Positions 1-11,850 of a DNA stretch of 64,000 nucleotides are shown piece after piece (the first letter of the stretch is position 1; every line of letters starts with the position of its first letter). The position numbers and the translations under genes are program-made. Under the pieces are notes generated by a model, which worked only from the letters and a program-made list of their open reading frames with translations, was not told the DNA's origin and did no database searches. The stretch is from Hormiphora californensis (taxonomy: Eukaryota > Ctenophora > Tentaculata > Cydippida > Pleurobrachiidae), in contig CM035354.1 of NCBI GenBank assembly GCA_020137815.1, positions 6,648,015-6,712,014 on the forward strand. Reading direction: 5' to 3'.

Positions 1-2
1 AT

Positions 3-3000
3 ACAACCCCCTGGCCAGTCCCCAGCGCCAAGTCCTTCACTCCCGGTTTCAGTTCGTCTCCTCCTGTCAGCCAAGCTATAAAAGAGGAACTGATGGATCG
101 CTCAGTCTCCAGTACTACATTTATTGGGGAGGATTCTAAAGGAAAGGTTGGTTTCAAATAATTTTGTTTGAGATAATACCCCAATAACAATCAAATTCTC
201 TTCTCTGAAGCAAGTTACATTTTTTGTAATCTTTGTTTCTTTTGTTAATACATTTTTGGTTAAATTGAATCGGGAGAAGTTCTAGAATTGAAAGAAAGCT
301 TTTTATTTCTTTTGTTAAATTTATCGGCAATTTTTTTGCGGTGAATTTATTCTTTTTGCTTTGAAATGTCGCAAATTCTTTCTCTCTCTCTCATACTTTT
401 TCTAGCCGTGCTCCCTCCATTCTCTCTTCCCTTCGCTCACCCCTTTTTGAGTTACCATTATAGCGACAAGATCGGTGAAGCGTCTTGTAGCTAAACTGTG
501 ACAGGTTTATTAAAAACAAGTAAATAGCTGGGTGTGTGTGCGGTAGCTGAAGAGAGGCCAAGAGCATGGTGTTCCCACTTGACAGTAAAATGACAAGAAC
601 CATTACATCCCCCCTAGCTTCATCTCCCTCTTTTGCTAATACAAGAATGAAGGGATGGTTCTAAATCTTTCTAATCCTTCTGAATCTTCCCCCAATAGTT
701 CTGAATCCTTCCCCAACTATTATAATATTACCTCTCTCTCCTTGCCTTACTCTACCCTCTCTCACCGTGCCTTGTGCAGTAGCTGACACTGCGTTTTATT
801 TAATAAAAAAGACAGCGCACGCTCTGTTCGGCAGAACAAACCATGCCCCCAAATATTGTAAAGGAGTGTTAAAAAACGTAAAACATCTCACCCACTCCCC
901 TTGCCTTGTTCGCCCCAAATGTAGAACATGAACATAAACCTCTCCCCCCCTCAGGTTTGATACAACTCCCTATTACTACTCGCCACCTGGAACTGCAGCT
1001 ACCGGCCCTTATTCCCCCTACATGCCGTCCTCATACGCCTGTACACCAACCAAGTCTACCTTCTACACAGGTACATGCCAATTAATTAATTAATTAATTG
1101 AATTTTATGTTTGGGTCCTATCTCCAGCTAAGTTACACTTTTAGGTCCCTGTTCTAACTACTTACTAACATTGCCCCTCTATTCCCCAGACCGAACCCTG
1201 AGAGAGTGTTCCCGATGTCACATCCCTGTTTCCGGGACGTGCAAAACAAGTGCGGGCAGGCCCATTTGTGATTCATGTAACGAGTGTTCTGCAGCAGGGC
1301 GGGCCATTCGAACCAACAAACACTCCAAGCGAAGAATGGTAAGTTGATCATCCTCATCATTGATCTTCTTCTTCACCATCACATCATTGAGATCACTACA
1401 TTACCTAGTACACCTTCCAGCTGCCTGTTTAGCAAAATAGCATTATTTGACCTATCAGACACGTTAGCAAGAATCCTCTCCCGATTATTTCTGAACTGAA
1501 AGTCTAAATAAGAATATATCCACAGCTTGGTCCCATATAATATTGAGTGCAACTTGAGCCGCCTCTCTCGCAGCTTCTTATGTCTGTACGTCTGTTCGGC
1601 AGGCTGGTTAATTTGATTTGGGGACAATTAGGGCAAGCCTTGTAATTCAATAACCTTCGACCGAGAACGAGAGAGAGGGGTCTCTCACCCCTCTTGAAAT
1701 ACTGGCATGCGATTGGACGAGAGAAAAAAGGGAATGAAGAGGGAGGGTAGCTCTTTTTTAAAACAGCTGCAGCAGCTCAAGGTGGTCACGTGTTTCAAGA
1801 ATATGGTTGAGGTCACTGTGAGCTGAGCCGGGGAAAAAGGGGGAGAAGTTGGCTTTGGACTTGAAGAGAGAGGGAGGAGGAGAGAGAGGGAGGAGAAAAA
1901 ATGGTGAGGGAGAGAGAGAGAGAGAGAGAATGAAGGGTGGGGCAACATCACAAAGCGGCTAGGGGGGGGGGCGGGTTGGGTGCGTGGGGTGTGGTACGGT
2001 ATAATTAAAAAGTGTCCTTTGCAGGAACTCGAATTGCTATGGAGTGTCGAATGATGGGGCCCCATGGGGTTAGTCGGCTGTTTTTCATTAGGTCAGTGGT
2101 CGGTCGGGAATATTATTATTAAGAAGAGGTTTGGTTTGGTTCATGGTTTGGTTCATGGTTTGGTTCATGGTTTGGTTTGGAACACTGTCACCATGGTTTA
2201 TCAGTGGTATAAGGTGGTGCAGGTGGCCTCCGCGGGTTAGAATTAGTGTGGCAGTGGTACCTTAGTTTAGAGGGAAGCATGTCGAGACAGTCAATATAAA
2301 AACACTGATAGGGCAAATCAACGTGGTACAAAAATTTACCTTTTTTTGCATTTGCATATCACTCGAGGCTTGTAAAATTTAACATGGCAAATCAACATGA
2401 ACAATACTTTGCTGTAAGTGTACCGGTTGACGGTTATGTACTTGATCTAGAACATGGAAAGATGACATGAAAGTATTAGACATCAGTTTCCGAGATTAGG
2501 ATTCAATTAACAACTACATAGTTATAAACTACTTGATTTTACAATTGGTGAGGGTATAAATCGAACAAAGAAGAAGAGGTTCCCAGGCGTGGAACTGAAG
2601 AGAGTGAGGGTAGAGCAGCAAATGATAATTTACAGAAGTGTTGCTTCAAATGTGTTACCAGAGCTTTTAACCTGTTTGTTATCATTCGAGAATCAAATTT
2701 AGATAGTGATAAGTTATTGGGGAGATAGTGAAGTGCGGCATTTCTGTCAGTGAAATATATATATTTAGTTCCTCTCTCTCTCCCTTACCACCCAGTCCCT
2801 CTCCTATCTCTGTCTGAGTCATAAGACACACACGTCGCTATCATTCTCCTAATTCTGTGGCCCCTTCTTCCGGAACCTTCTGTCTGTGACGTGGTGTCGT
2901 GGTAGTGTTTAGGGCACGAGGGTACACGAGCCAGTGCGACTCTCAATCTGGATTCTGGAGTTAGGGCACCATACTGATACCAAGTTTTAACTATCTGAAC

Positions 3001-4947
3001 CAATACCTCAAACCGATAGTTTTAGTAAAAATAATTTTCCCGCTGCATGCAAAACCCTTTGGGGGTTTTTTCAGGGGCGGGGAGGGGGGTTGGGAAATAT
3101 ATGTGGGTGGGTTTATCCTCATCCCCCTTTTATTTGGCAGCCCTCTCGCTCCTTCTTCTCGTAAAGTGTTGATAGACATGTGACGTGTAGAACAGGGGGT
3201 TTGTGTGCGGGTGGTTTATCAAAAAATTAGTGTATTTTCTCTCTCTCTCCCCCCTCTCCCCTCTCTCTTTTTTCTTTCCTTCTCTCTTTTCTTTTCCCCT
3301 CCTCTCTCTCTCTCTCTCTCTCTCTCCTCTCCTCCTCTCTCTCTCCGTCTCTCCCCTCTCTCTCTCCTTTTCTCTCCTCTCTCTCTCTCCCCCCCTCTCT
3401 CTCTTTCTCCCTTTCCTCTCTTCCTTTTCTCTTTTTTTTTTTCTTTTCTCTCTCTCTCTCTTTCTCCCCTCCTCCTTCGTCCCCTCTCCTCCCTCCCTCT
3501 CTCTCTCTCTCTCTCTCTTTTCCTCTTCTCCTCTCTCCCAATTTTTCACTTTCCGTTCCTCCTCTCTCCTTTCCTTCCCGCTTTACTTTTTCCCCCCACT
3601 CTTCCCCCTCTGGAAACGGAAACTTTCCTTTTCTTTTCTTTTCTCTCTCTCTTTCCTCTTCCTTCTCCTTTCTCTCCCTTTTTCTTCTCTCTCTCTCTCT
3701 CTCTCTTTATTTCCCTTTTCTTCCCCTTTTCCCTGTTGTCCTTTCTGTTTACTTCCCATCCAAATCCGACCTCCAAAAAAAGGGGGAAGGGGTTGGGATT
3801 CCCTTCCTTTTCCCCTTGCCCCCGGTTTTTTTCCTCCGTCTTTGTTCGTGCCCCCTTTCATTTCCCCCCCTCTTCCCTTTCCTTTCCCCTTTTTCCCGGG
3901 ATTTAATCGAAAGGGTAATTTTTTCGGGGGGTAATCCAATACCAATGATTAGACCACTTAAGGTCCAAACGTAAAAGTTGGGAAATTTTTCCTGTTTATT
4001 TGGGCCCCCCCAACCCTAAACCCCCAAAAATCCCCAGTTTTGGGAAATTTGTTTTAATTGGGGGTTTTCGAAAAACCCAAAAGACAGGTAAACCCCGAAA
4101 GGGGGAAGAAATAATTTTCGGTTAAATATAACATCTAGCCATGGCCCTTTTTTAATTTGGTTCAAATTTTTAAACCCTTTTAAAAATTCCGGGGTTTGTC
4201 GTAATTTTAACGTTTTCCAATGGTCGTTTCTTTCTTTCAAAACAAGGGTTTTTAATTTTCCCGGTTTTTGGCCCCAAGGTGGAATCTTTTGCTCATTAAA
4301 AACCAGTTTGGGGGGGGGAGAAAAGTAAAGGGAGGGGGAAAGGGAGAGGGGGGGGAAAAGTGAGGGGGAGAAAAAAAAGGGGGGAGGGGGAAAAAGGGGG
4401 AGGGGGAATAGGGGAGGAAGGGGGGAAAGGGAGAGAGAGATGGGGAGATAAAGAGGGAGGAAGGGAGGGAGGTTAAATTTTTAAATTATCCCCTTTCTAA
4501 CTTCAAAAATATTTTCATCTATATCAATTACCTCTTACAAATGAAAAAAAAAGGTGTGGGCGGGGGTCGCAATGGTAAATAATCCCAACAAATTTCCCCA
4601 TATTTCTCCTTTTTCTTGCCCTTTTTCCCTCCTAATCATTACTAAACAAGCTTATGATTTCATCCCCCCCTCAAAATTTCTTTTCTTTCGGGGGTTTCAA
4701 TAAATTTTACGGTCAAGGAAAAATTTTAATTTTCTTTTCCTTTTCCCCGGGGCCTTCTTTTCCGGATTTTTTTTTCCTTTTTTTTCCCCCCCTTTTTCTT
4801 TTCCCCCCCTTTTTTGGGGTTTCCTTTTTTTTTTTTTTCCCCCTCTTTTCCCCCTTTCTTTCTCTTTTCCCTCTCCTTCTCTTCCCCCCCTTTTTCTTTC
4901 CCGTTCTCTTCTCTTTCTTTCTCCCCCTCCCCCCCTTTCTCTTCCCC

Positions 4948-4978
<31 letters not shown>

Positions 4979-7213
4979 CTCCCTCTCTGTGGAGGAGAGA
5001 AGATTGAATTATCTGCACGTGCAGCACCAGTGTATCGCGGCACTAGAGTTATACCCAGAGAATGAGAGAGGGGCCAAGTACCATACAATCAGCAAGGGTG
5101 ACCTGTTTTTTATACGGAACCGTTACTGGAAAGTGAAAGTGGAAGATAAAAGATGGGGAGAGAGAGGGGGGAGAGAGGCGAAAGGGGGGGGGAGTAGCAG
5201 CTTTTTTCTGGTAGGCTGGGCGCCTTTTTGGGAAGGGGAACTGTTTTTTGGTAACCCTTAATCTATATTGGTACTGGTACGGTCACCCGATATGCAGAGA
5301 AAAAACTGTTGGTGTCATGGAATTCTAACACCCAATTTGCACCAATTTAGTAATAACTGAGTGAGATCCGCGATCTTCCAAATTCCATCAATAAACCGTT
5401 TCGTATCAACCCCTTCACCATTAGATTGTTGTACAAATAGGATCATGATACTTATATTTTAATGACCAGCAATAAAAGTTTTACAATTATCTACCCCAGC
5501 CCCCAAGTTTTGAACACCTTCCCTCTCCATTTGAACACATCCCCTCTCTATTTGAACACCTCCCCTCTCCATTTGAACACATCCCCTCTCCATTTGAACA
5601 CCTAATTCCCTCTCCATTTGAACACCTCCTCTCTCCATTTGAACACCTCCCCTCTCCATTTGAACACCTCCCCTCTCTATTTGAACACCTCACCTCTCCA
5701 TTTGAACACCTCCCCTCTCTATTTGAACACCCCACCTCTCCATTCTTCTCTCCAGACACAGGGAACGGGGAACAAAAGACAGGGAACCGAATGTAACAAC
5801 TGTCACACGACGAAGACCACACTTTGGAGGCGGGATGCGGCGGGCCAGGCCGTCTGTAACGCCTGTGGACTCTACTACAAGCTACATCATGTACGTAGGG
5901 GAGAAAGATAGGTTGCTTTATTTGGTTGCTTTATTTGGAAATTAAGGAGAGTTTATTTTTAGAATTCCCACGGTTCACAGTTCAATTTAAACAGCAATAT
6001 TATTCTGACATCCAATCCCCCCTCTCTCAGCAAAACCGACCCCCCACCATGAAGAAAGATACAATTCAAAGTAGAAACAGGAAACCTGGTCGGAAGAACA
6101 CCAAGAAATCTAAACTAGATGGACCAGTAGCAATCCCAGAGAGCTTACAGCAGGTTGAATCAGTGGCTGCAGCAGCTCTGTCTGGTGTCTCTGGGAGCAG
6201 CAGTTTGGGTAGGCTGTACGAGGCTGAACATGCCGCCTTGGTTCATGGATTACCCCACCATGGGCTTCACTCAACCAATCAGGTAAGAGAGATAAATGCT
6301 GTATACGATATTGGATGAATTATTATAATATCTTTCTAGAGTAAATCATACCCCATCATCTTTCCCTAAAGTTCTACTTTATAAATGATCAATGCCAGGC
6401 ATTTCGCTTAAATTGATTAGATTGATTAAATGATTTTCGAATCATATACGGTACGAAAATTAGAATATCTTGCTAAATATGCCCTCGACAACTTCCTTTC
6501 TAGAATAATCATCTTCCATGAATCGCATTTGTTACTGTCATTTCGCTAAAATATGTGACAGATCTCATTTAAACCACTAGAAAGTTCATATATCTAACTT
6601 CCTTTCGTCTCTAACATCCCCGTCATATCTAACATCTCCCTTTGTCTCTAACATCCCCTTCTTCATCTCTAGATGATTGGAGGGCCGGGTAAACACGGTG
6701 ACCTGATTGAGTCGAGCGCTGCCGGCCTCTACCCGCACCCCCTGATAAAACAAGAACCCTACAAGTATTATCCCGCTCACATGTTAACGGGTTTGGAGGT
6801 GATGCAGCACCCGGTGGTCTCCGCACAACCCATCCCTACACTATCCTCCTCCCTCTCATCACCAGATAACACCAACAACAAAGATACAGAAATTGGTAGG
6901 TTTAGACTTTAGTTGTGTGATTTGTGATTTAGAAATATTATCATAGAGCTGAGTACCCCCGATACCGGCAGAAAGGCAGCTACCCTTAGCCAGAGCCACA
7001 AAGTTTCTGATTGTGATTATGGGGGAAATATTTTATTTTCCAATATAGTAGGAGACACTAGCGTGGTACGCGCAAAAAAATGCGCGCCACACACCTGTTA
7101 TTTTAGGTATGTGGCACGCATTTTTTTGCGCGTACCACGCTAGTGTCTCCTACTAATAGATGTCTCTCTAACAGTAACACGAGGCTCTCTATTCCACAGG
7201 TTACAGGGTATAG
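3..7213 (+). CDS. GATA-family transcription factor, 3' part of gene (5' end outside window)
   Basis: Sequence-specific nuclear transcription factor. Supported exons: 3-146 (contains IKEELMDRS), 955-1070, 1190-1338, 5756-5890, 6031-6282, 6673-6895, 7200-7213 (stop TAG 7211-7213). The C-terminal finger is canonical: [26 protein letters not shown]. It is followed across a phase-0 intron by the conserved basic tail [19 protein letters not shown]. Exon 1190-1338 codes for a finger-like unit, CSRC...CDSC, with 16 residues between the cysteine pairs and without the LWRR core, so it looks like a degenerate N-finger. Phases agree from 955 onward; exon 3-146 ends in phase 0 whereas 955 needs two carried bases, so another small exon probably lies between them. 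If the last splice is not used, the 6673 exon reads on to a stop at 6912. The family is certain; the subfamily is not. Confidence 0.9.
2135..2178. repeat. 12-bp tandem repeat in GATA intron
   Basis: About three and a half copies of a GGTTTGGTTCAT unit lie in the long intron before the C-finger exon. No coding signal here. Confidence 0.75.
3060..5000. other. Low-quality, low-complexity stretch inside GATA intron
   Basis: Runs of C, G, A and T homopolymers and broken CT/GA tracts dominate. The long open frames here are Leu/Ser-rich or Arg/Glu-rich readings of CT/GA sequence on opposite strands and are not genes. The texture matches unpolished long-read consensus and recurs elsewhere in this window. 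Cleaner sequence resumes at about 4985. Confidence 0.7.
5510..5745. repeat. Minisatellite, about 20-22 bp unit, directly upstream of the GATA C-finger exon
   Basis: Roughly a dozen head-to-tail copies of a unit close to TTTGAACACCTCCCCTCTCC, with small variants (TCTCTAT, ACAT, one unit with an extra AATT). The last unit runs into the splice acceptor at 5754-5755, so the array supplies much of the pyrimidine-rich acceptor region. There are no spacers or flanking cas-like genes; it is an ordinary eukaryotic minisatellite. Confidence 0.9.
7046..7155. mobile_element. Foldback MITE-like element in last GATA intron (TA target duplication)
   Basis: Two arms of about 48 bp are near-perfect inverse complements, starting GTAGGAGACACTAGCGTGGT on the left and ending with its inverse complement on the right, around a short centre. 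A TA dinucleotide flanks each end (7046-7047 and 7154-7155), as expected for Tc1/mariner-type insertion. No coding capacity. A lone end of the same family is recognisable near 11588-11602. Confidence 0.88.
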
Positions 7214-8399
7214 AACACATTATCGTATCAGCGGGGATATCGTTTCAGAAAAGTACAGCACTACACGCGGCGGGGATAATATCTCCTTGCGAGAGAGATC
7301 ATTGATCAAGTTGTTTTATTGTGGATTTTCAATATGTTTTTGCCTCTTTTAGTTATAACGCTGCTAAAATTATAGGCTGAGATTAACATGTAATAAGTGA
7401 TTATTCTGTGTACGTGTACGTGTGTGTTTTTGCAAAGACTGGATATGTATGGAGATCAGATTTCTTAGATTTGACTGATGAGCCATCATTATTATCATCC
7501 TAATCAAGCTAATAACTTAAAACTATAATTGTATCCTAAATAGTTTAGTTAACTATTATATTGGATGTCTCTCATTACGTTTATACGACTTTTTTACGTT
7601 TTTTATAAAGTGCGTTCCTTGTTTTTAAGTTTTAAAATGAGTGTTGAGAAAGGGTTGGTACGAAAAATTAAACTAAGTACTAGGGTCTAGACCGGTCTTC
7701 TTTAATTCTTTGTTTTCAACTTTTTAGTAACTTATGATACCATAATGGCTACTTAATTTATGAAAGTTGATTAGATATGCGTCCATGTTGTTGTCGAAAA
7801 CCCTACTAGCTGTCCATCCATTAATTGATTAAGAAAGGCCCAAAAATATATTCAAGACTAGAATTAAATATAAAGATAATTCAGCTATCTTTCCTTGTCA
7901 TTGCAATGACAATGCATTGTCTAACTCTAAAGATGTCACATTTTGTACTAAGCTATGTTAATTTAAGTGTTCAATGTAAATCCTTTTTGTGTGAGGGGTG
8001 TGAAATCTGATAGATCAAGATTTTAGCTGATATTGATAGCAGAGGATTGAAATTTAATAGTTATCTTTTTTCAATTCCGCCCTTCACACATCAAGCAAAA
8101 CCCATTTGCATTGTAACCGGCTTTACTTATGGGTTAATGTATTCAACTCGATATGAATGTTGAATTGGGAAACCACAAAAAACCTTGTTTCTTATTTTGA
8201 CACATAATTTGTACAGTTGGACGGAACGCGCGAAATTAATCATTTTCTGAAGTTTTTAAAGACGCGCGTTTCAAATCTCTCAAGGCCGCGCGAGCAGTTC
8301 GGTCCAATTAAATTGAAAAACTTGCCCGTTTACAAAAATTTCAGCTTCCTTTTTTTGGATTTTCCACTTTTTCTTCACCTGCGTCCTGCCCTACAGTCT
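7214..8399. other. Intergenic, no gene seen
   Basis: AT-rich sequence downstream of the GATA stop codon, with short meaningless frames only. It presumably holds the GATA 3' UTR; I see no confident AATAAA close to the stop. Confidence 0.5.
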
Positions 8400-8408
8400 G
8401 CATCAAAC

Positions 8409-8784
8409 GGTAAGCGGTAAAGGTTGACCCGTCTCCTGAGAATTTAAAACTGTTTTGGCCATAACTCAGCCATTTCTTGACCAATTTGCAAAATCTTGGG
8501 CTCATTGGAAAGAAGACATTAAGATATTTAAAATGAGCCCAATAAAATGAAAATTGGCGCAAATTGCGCGGCGTAGTGGCGAAAACGCGCATTTTGCGCC
8601 GTTGCGCCGCGCAAAGCCGCGCAATTTGCGCCGATTTTGATTTTCTTGGGCTCATCTAATCTGAAAGAGCTCAATGTCCTCTTTCCAACGTGCCCAATAT
8701 TTTGCAAATTAGTCAAGAAATGGCTGAGTTATGGCCAAATAAAAATATAATTCTCAGGAGACGGGTCAACCTTTACCGCTTACC
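8409..8784. mobile_element. Mutator-like foldback MITE with 9-bp target-site duplication
   Basis: A 376-bp palindromic element. The left end reads GGTAAGCGGTAAAGGTTGAC and the right end is its inverse complement; complementarity continues inward through the whole element (CTCAGCCATTTCTTGACCAA pairs with its counterpart near 8708-8730). The centre is GC-rich, with repeated GCGCAAATTGCGC-like motifs. The 9-bp sequence GCATCAAAC occurs immediately outside both ends (8400-8408 and 8785-8793). A 9-bp duplication with long terminal inverted repeats is characteristic of the Mutator/MULE superfamily. No transposase; the 104-aa reverse frame inside it comes from the palindrome. Confidence 0.93.
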
Positions 8785-9172
8785 GCATCAAACATTCATA
8801 CTTGAAGTCCCTTATTAATGGTGTGTTTTATCACGATTAAGTGTCGCTTCGAGCTTTACGGAACACCCCAAAAAAGGCGTCTGTAGCTGCAGCCACCTGC
8901 CACTGTCCGGAGGCGCCGACCCGACCTGAGCTTGAGATCCTATGAGCATCAAAACGGGGAACGGGCCTGTTAAATAACCTTGCTGGATGCAGTTTTGTTT
9001 GCCATTATTCTAGATGATCGATCACAATGAGTTTAAAACAACACATAAATGTATCACTTTTGAAAGTGAGCGAGTATGTCAAGCGTAGGCTGTTGGTGTG
9101 TGCTCCATTATTTTACACTATAAAGTGGTATATATAAATGATTATATTACATCCCATAATTGTTCGTTGTTA

Positions 9173-11299
9173 CTACCAGTTTAGGTAAGGAAAGTTTGGA
9201 TCATCAAGTTTGCTGTAACCATTCAGTAAGAAATCATACTTATAAAATTCATAAAACCGCTCCATCTGCTCTTCTGATAGGGTTGAATAGTACCTGAAAA
9301 GTGAGAGTGGTAAGCAAATCCACTTGAGAAAGTGATACTCTAGAAAGTGCGTTGTCACGATTTTCACTATTGAGTGAGATATTAAATGCATAATTTACAT
9401 TACATTACAAATCTGTTGTCTATGCTTTTACGAGAAATCACTAGACTGCATCTAAGATTATGATGATTTTCCATCGAAACTTACTTTTTAGCTAAATCTG
9501 AAGAGGATTGCTTATCTTTTCCTTCCTCAGATCTTGAGCCAGGGTAGTCGTATGTGCTGTTAATGTGTTCTCTCACCATTAACATCTGGGCCAGAGTCGT
9601 CTCTGTCTAATAAGGGAGTTTTGGGTAACATGACTACAGTAGGGGATCAGAAGATTGTGAAACATCATCCAACCCTATGGGATTTGTGATCAACCCTACT
9701 ACGATCAATTGCCTTGCTCGACTCTGTTTCACCGCACCCCGTACGGCGAAACAAGCTTTGACAGATGTAAAGGAGGGTTAGACCATAACAAACAACTAAG
9801 ATTGATTTGATTTGATTGATTTAAGTGATGATCATGCACCTGAAGAATCATGTCGTATGGGTACTGGCAAAGTTTAACCATTTTGTAGGACGGGGTGAAG
9901 TGATAGTTGTGGACTTTCTCGTCAAGATAGAGTTGCACAAAAACAGGAAATATCTCAGTGTCGGTTTTGTTTCGATATCCTGGCATGGCTTCTTCCATCT
10001 CTGCTTGAAAATACGTCCGCCTAAATGGGGAGGGGGATTGAGTTTGTGAAGAGATAGTGTCATGGTGGATGTGTATTGTATTGAGATGTCATATTTGGTC
10101 TTACCGGTAAACTTTATCTCTGAATCCAGAAATGAATCGAGTAAGTGGATTTCGAACAATTACAATCTTGTAAAACTCTTTGAACAGCTCTTCTGGGTTT
10201 CTGAAGGGTAAAAACTGAATAGTTTGAGAACAAACAAAAAGATTTTAGCGGGAGACTAGGCAGATAGAGATGGTAGAGCTCGGATTAGCTCACACGGCTA
10301 AAAGATAAAAGGGTTCAAATTATTAAATATTTAGTACCTGTCAGAATCCTCCTTCATTATTTTCTTCCATGAACTAAACCACTTAGAGGCGTGGTTACCG
10401 ACCATTTCTTCGTACGGTGTTTCATCACCACCAAGCCTCCTAAACCACCTCTTGCATGAGGTAGATCCTGTTTTAGGACAGAATTTGTAGAGTAATTTGT
10501 GGTCTTTGTAGGTTGTAGGGGCTAGCCAGGTCATATCTTTTAGCTTAAGAGGCTCGTCAACTGCTGCAGTCAGGTTGTGTTTTTCACACTGATTCCTCAC
10601 GTAATCCAGTACCTCTTGAGTGCCTTTCAGATGCTTTTTCTGTTCTTCTACTAGGAACGTTCTTATGGGCTGAAATAAGTTTAGACTTAGTTTATGTGTA
10701 AAAGTCAACAAACTAATACAGTTCAGTCAGGAACCGACCGACACAAGTGAACAACCAATCAGAACTCGTTATTTAGGTCACGTGACTGGTTATCAGCCAA
10801 TCAGGGACCAGGATTCGGTCGGTTCCTGAGTTCAGATCAAAAGCGTTGTATCACCTGATTACTACTTTGTGTTGTGTAAGCTGTTGGGGACTCTGTATAC
10901 TGCGAACCAGTGGCTGTTTCACCTCGCAAAACATCCTTCAAACCTCCCAAAGATAAAGTAGATTTTGAACCTAAACAGATAGTCTCAAGTAATAAGTATA
11001 TTATTAATACACACTAAGGTTAGCTGTTAGAGCAATGTACATGTAATGCAGAGGTTGTCGGTTCGAGCCCGGCCCTCGCCAGATATTTTTCTAGTTTCCT
11101 CCCTATTTAATCCTGATCAGATCTCATTATAATAACACTAAGGTTAGTTATACTAAGGTTAGTTATACGTTAATTACTAATTACCTGGTGCTTGAAATGA
11201 ACTGTTAGTGTAGAGAAACAGTAAAAATGTTACAGCGACCAGAAACAGAATCGACGAAACAGACTTTATCGATCCAAATCTCAGCATATCCTGTACCAT
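9173..11299 (-). CDS. Carbohydrate sulfotransferase (HNK-1ST/CHST8-14-like), complete, 360 aa
   Basis: Golgi enzyme transferring sulfate from PAPS to a glycan. Seven exons, all phases consistent: 11299-11185, 10970-10855, 10669-10338, 10200-10105, 10020-9840, 9606-9485, 9293-9173; total 1083 nt. Exon 1 starts MVQDMLRFGSIK and then carries a hydrophobic run (SILFLVAVTFLLFLY), a type II signal anchor. The 5'-phosphosulfate-binding loop is FCPKTGSTSCKRWFRRLGG, and the 3'-phosphate site is IVRNPLTRFISGFRDK, split from it by an intron. The C-terminus has the family ending (STLSEEQMERFYEFYKYDF, then LLNGYS). Length is typical for the family. The acceptor sugar cannot be told from sequence. A 103-bp MITE sits in intron 2 (10670-10854). 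Confidence 0.93.
10727..10829. mobile_element. Short MITE in sulfotransferase intron (6-bp target duplication)
   Basis: A 103-bp element with 15-bp terminal inverted repeats, TCAGGAACCGACCGA at the left and its inverse complement at 10815-10829. The hexamer GTTCAG flanks both sides (10721-10726 and 10830-10835), consistent with a target duplication. The interior repeats CCAATCAG twice. No coding capacity. Confidence 0.8.
11012..11081 (+). repeat. tRNA-like sequence, probable tRNA pseudogene or SINE head
   Basis: An A-box-like TAGCTGTTAGAGC (about 11021-11033) is followed 27 bases later by a clear B box, GGTTCGAGCCC (11060-11070), and the stretch ends GGCCCTCGCCA. The 5' acceptor strand does not pair with the 3' strand, so a working tRNA is unlikely; a tRNA-derived SINE or pseudogene fits better. 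Confidence 0.5.
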
Positions 11300-11587
11300 T
11301 ATAGCAGGCTAGCGTGATATACAGAATACAATACAAAATACGGTACTACATGCTTTGGTGGGGCAAGAGGAAATGATGTGATATCTCAATGAAAATGAAC
11401 TTTTTAGTGGTTGTCTTGATGTTATTAGATCATTAAAAATTATCTGAAAAATCTATCACTGGCCCGAAGCTGCATCTCAAAAGAGAAAAGTTCTACCAGC
11501 CGTTTTATATTAAAAACAATTTTTAGTTGCTACCCCGTTATTACATGGGTGTCAGAAACGTCTGTTTTTGCATGTATCAAGGTCGAA

Positions 11588-11602
11588 GCTAGTGTCCCCT
11601 AC
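11588..11602. repeat. Isolated terminus of the 7046-7155 MITE family
   Basis: GCTAGTGTCCCCTAC differs at one base from the right end of the foldback element at 7046-7155. Its partner arm is not seen nearby, so this is a truncated remnant or a chance match. Confidence 0.35.
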
Positions 11603-11702
11603 TGGCTACTATCATACACACTGAGCGCCTGAGCAAGTCAACTAAAATTAACGGCAGAGACTGCAGTAAACACAACTAATAATGATAATGACGTGTTTAT
11701 CA

Positions 11703-11850
<148 letters not shown>

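Noticed and set aside
3203-3934. Overlapping 120-243 aa Leu/Ser-rich and Arg/Glu-rich frames on both strands
   Set aside because: They are readings of CT/GA low-complexity sequence; all frames and both strands are open for the same reason.
5510-5745. CRISPR-like array
   Set aside because: Units are contiguous with no unique spacers, imperfect, and within a eukaryotic intron.
8341-8716. 104-aa and 62-aa minus-strand frames
   Set aside because: They lie in the palindromic MULE-like element and have no family resemblance.
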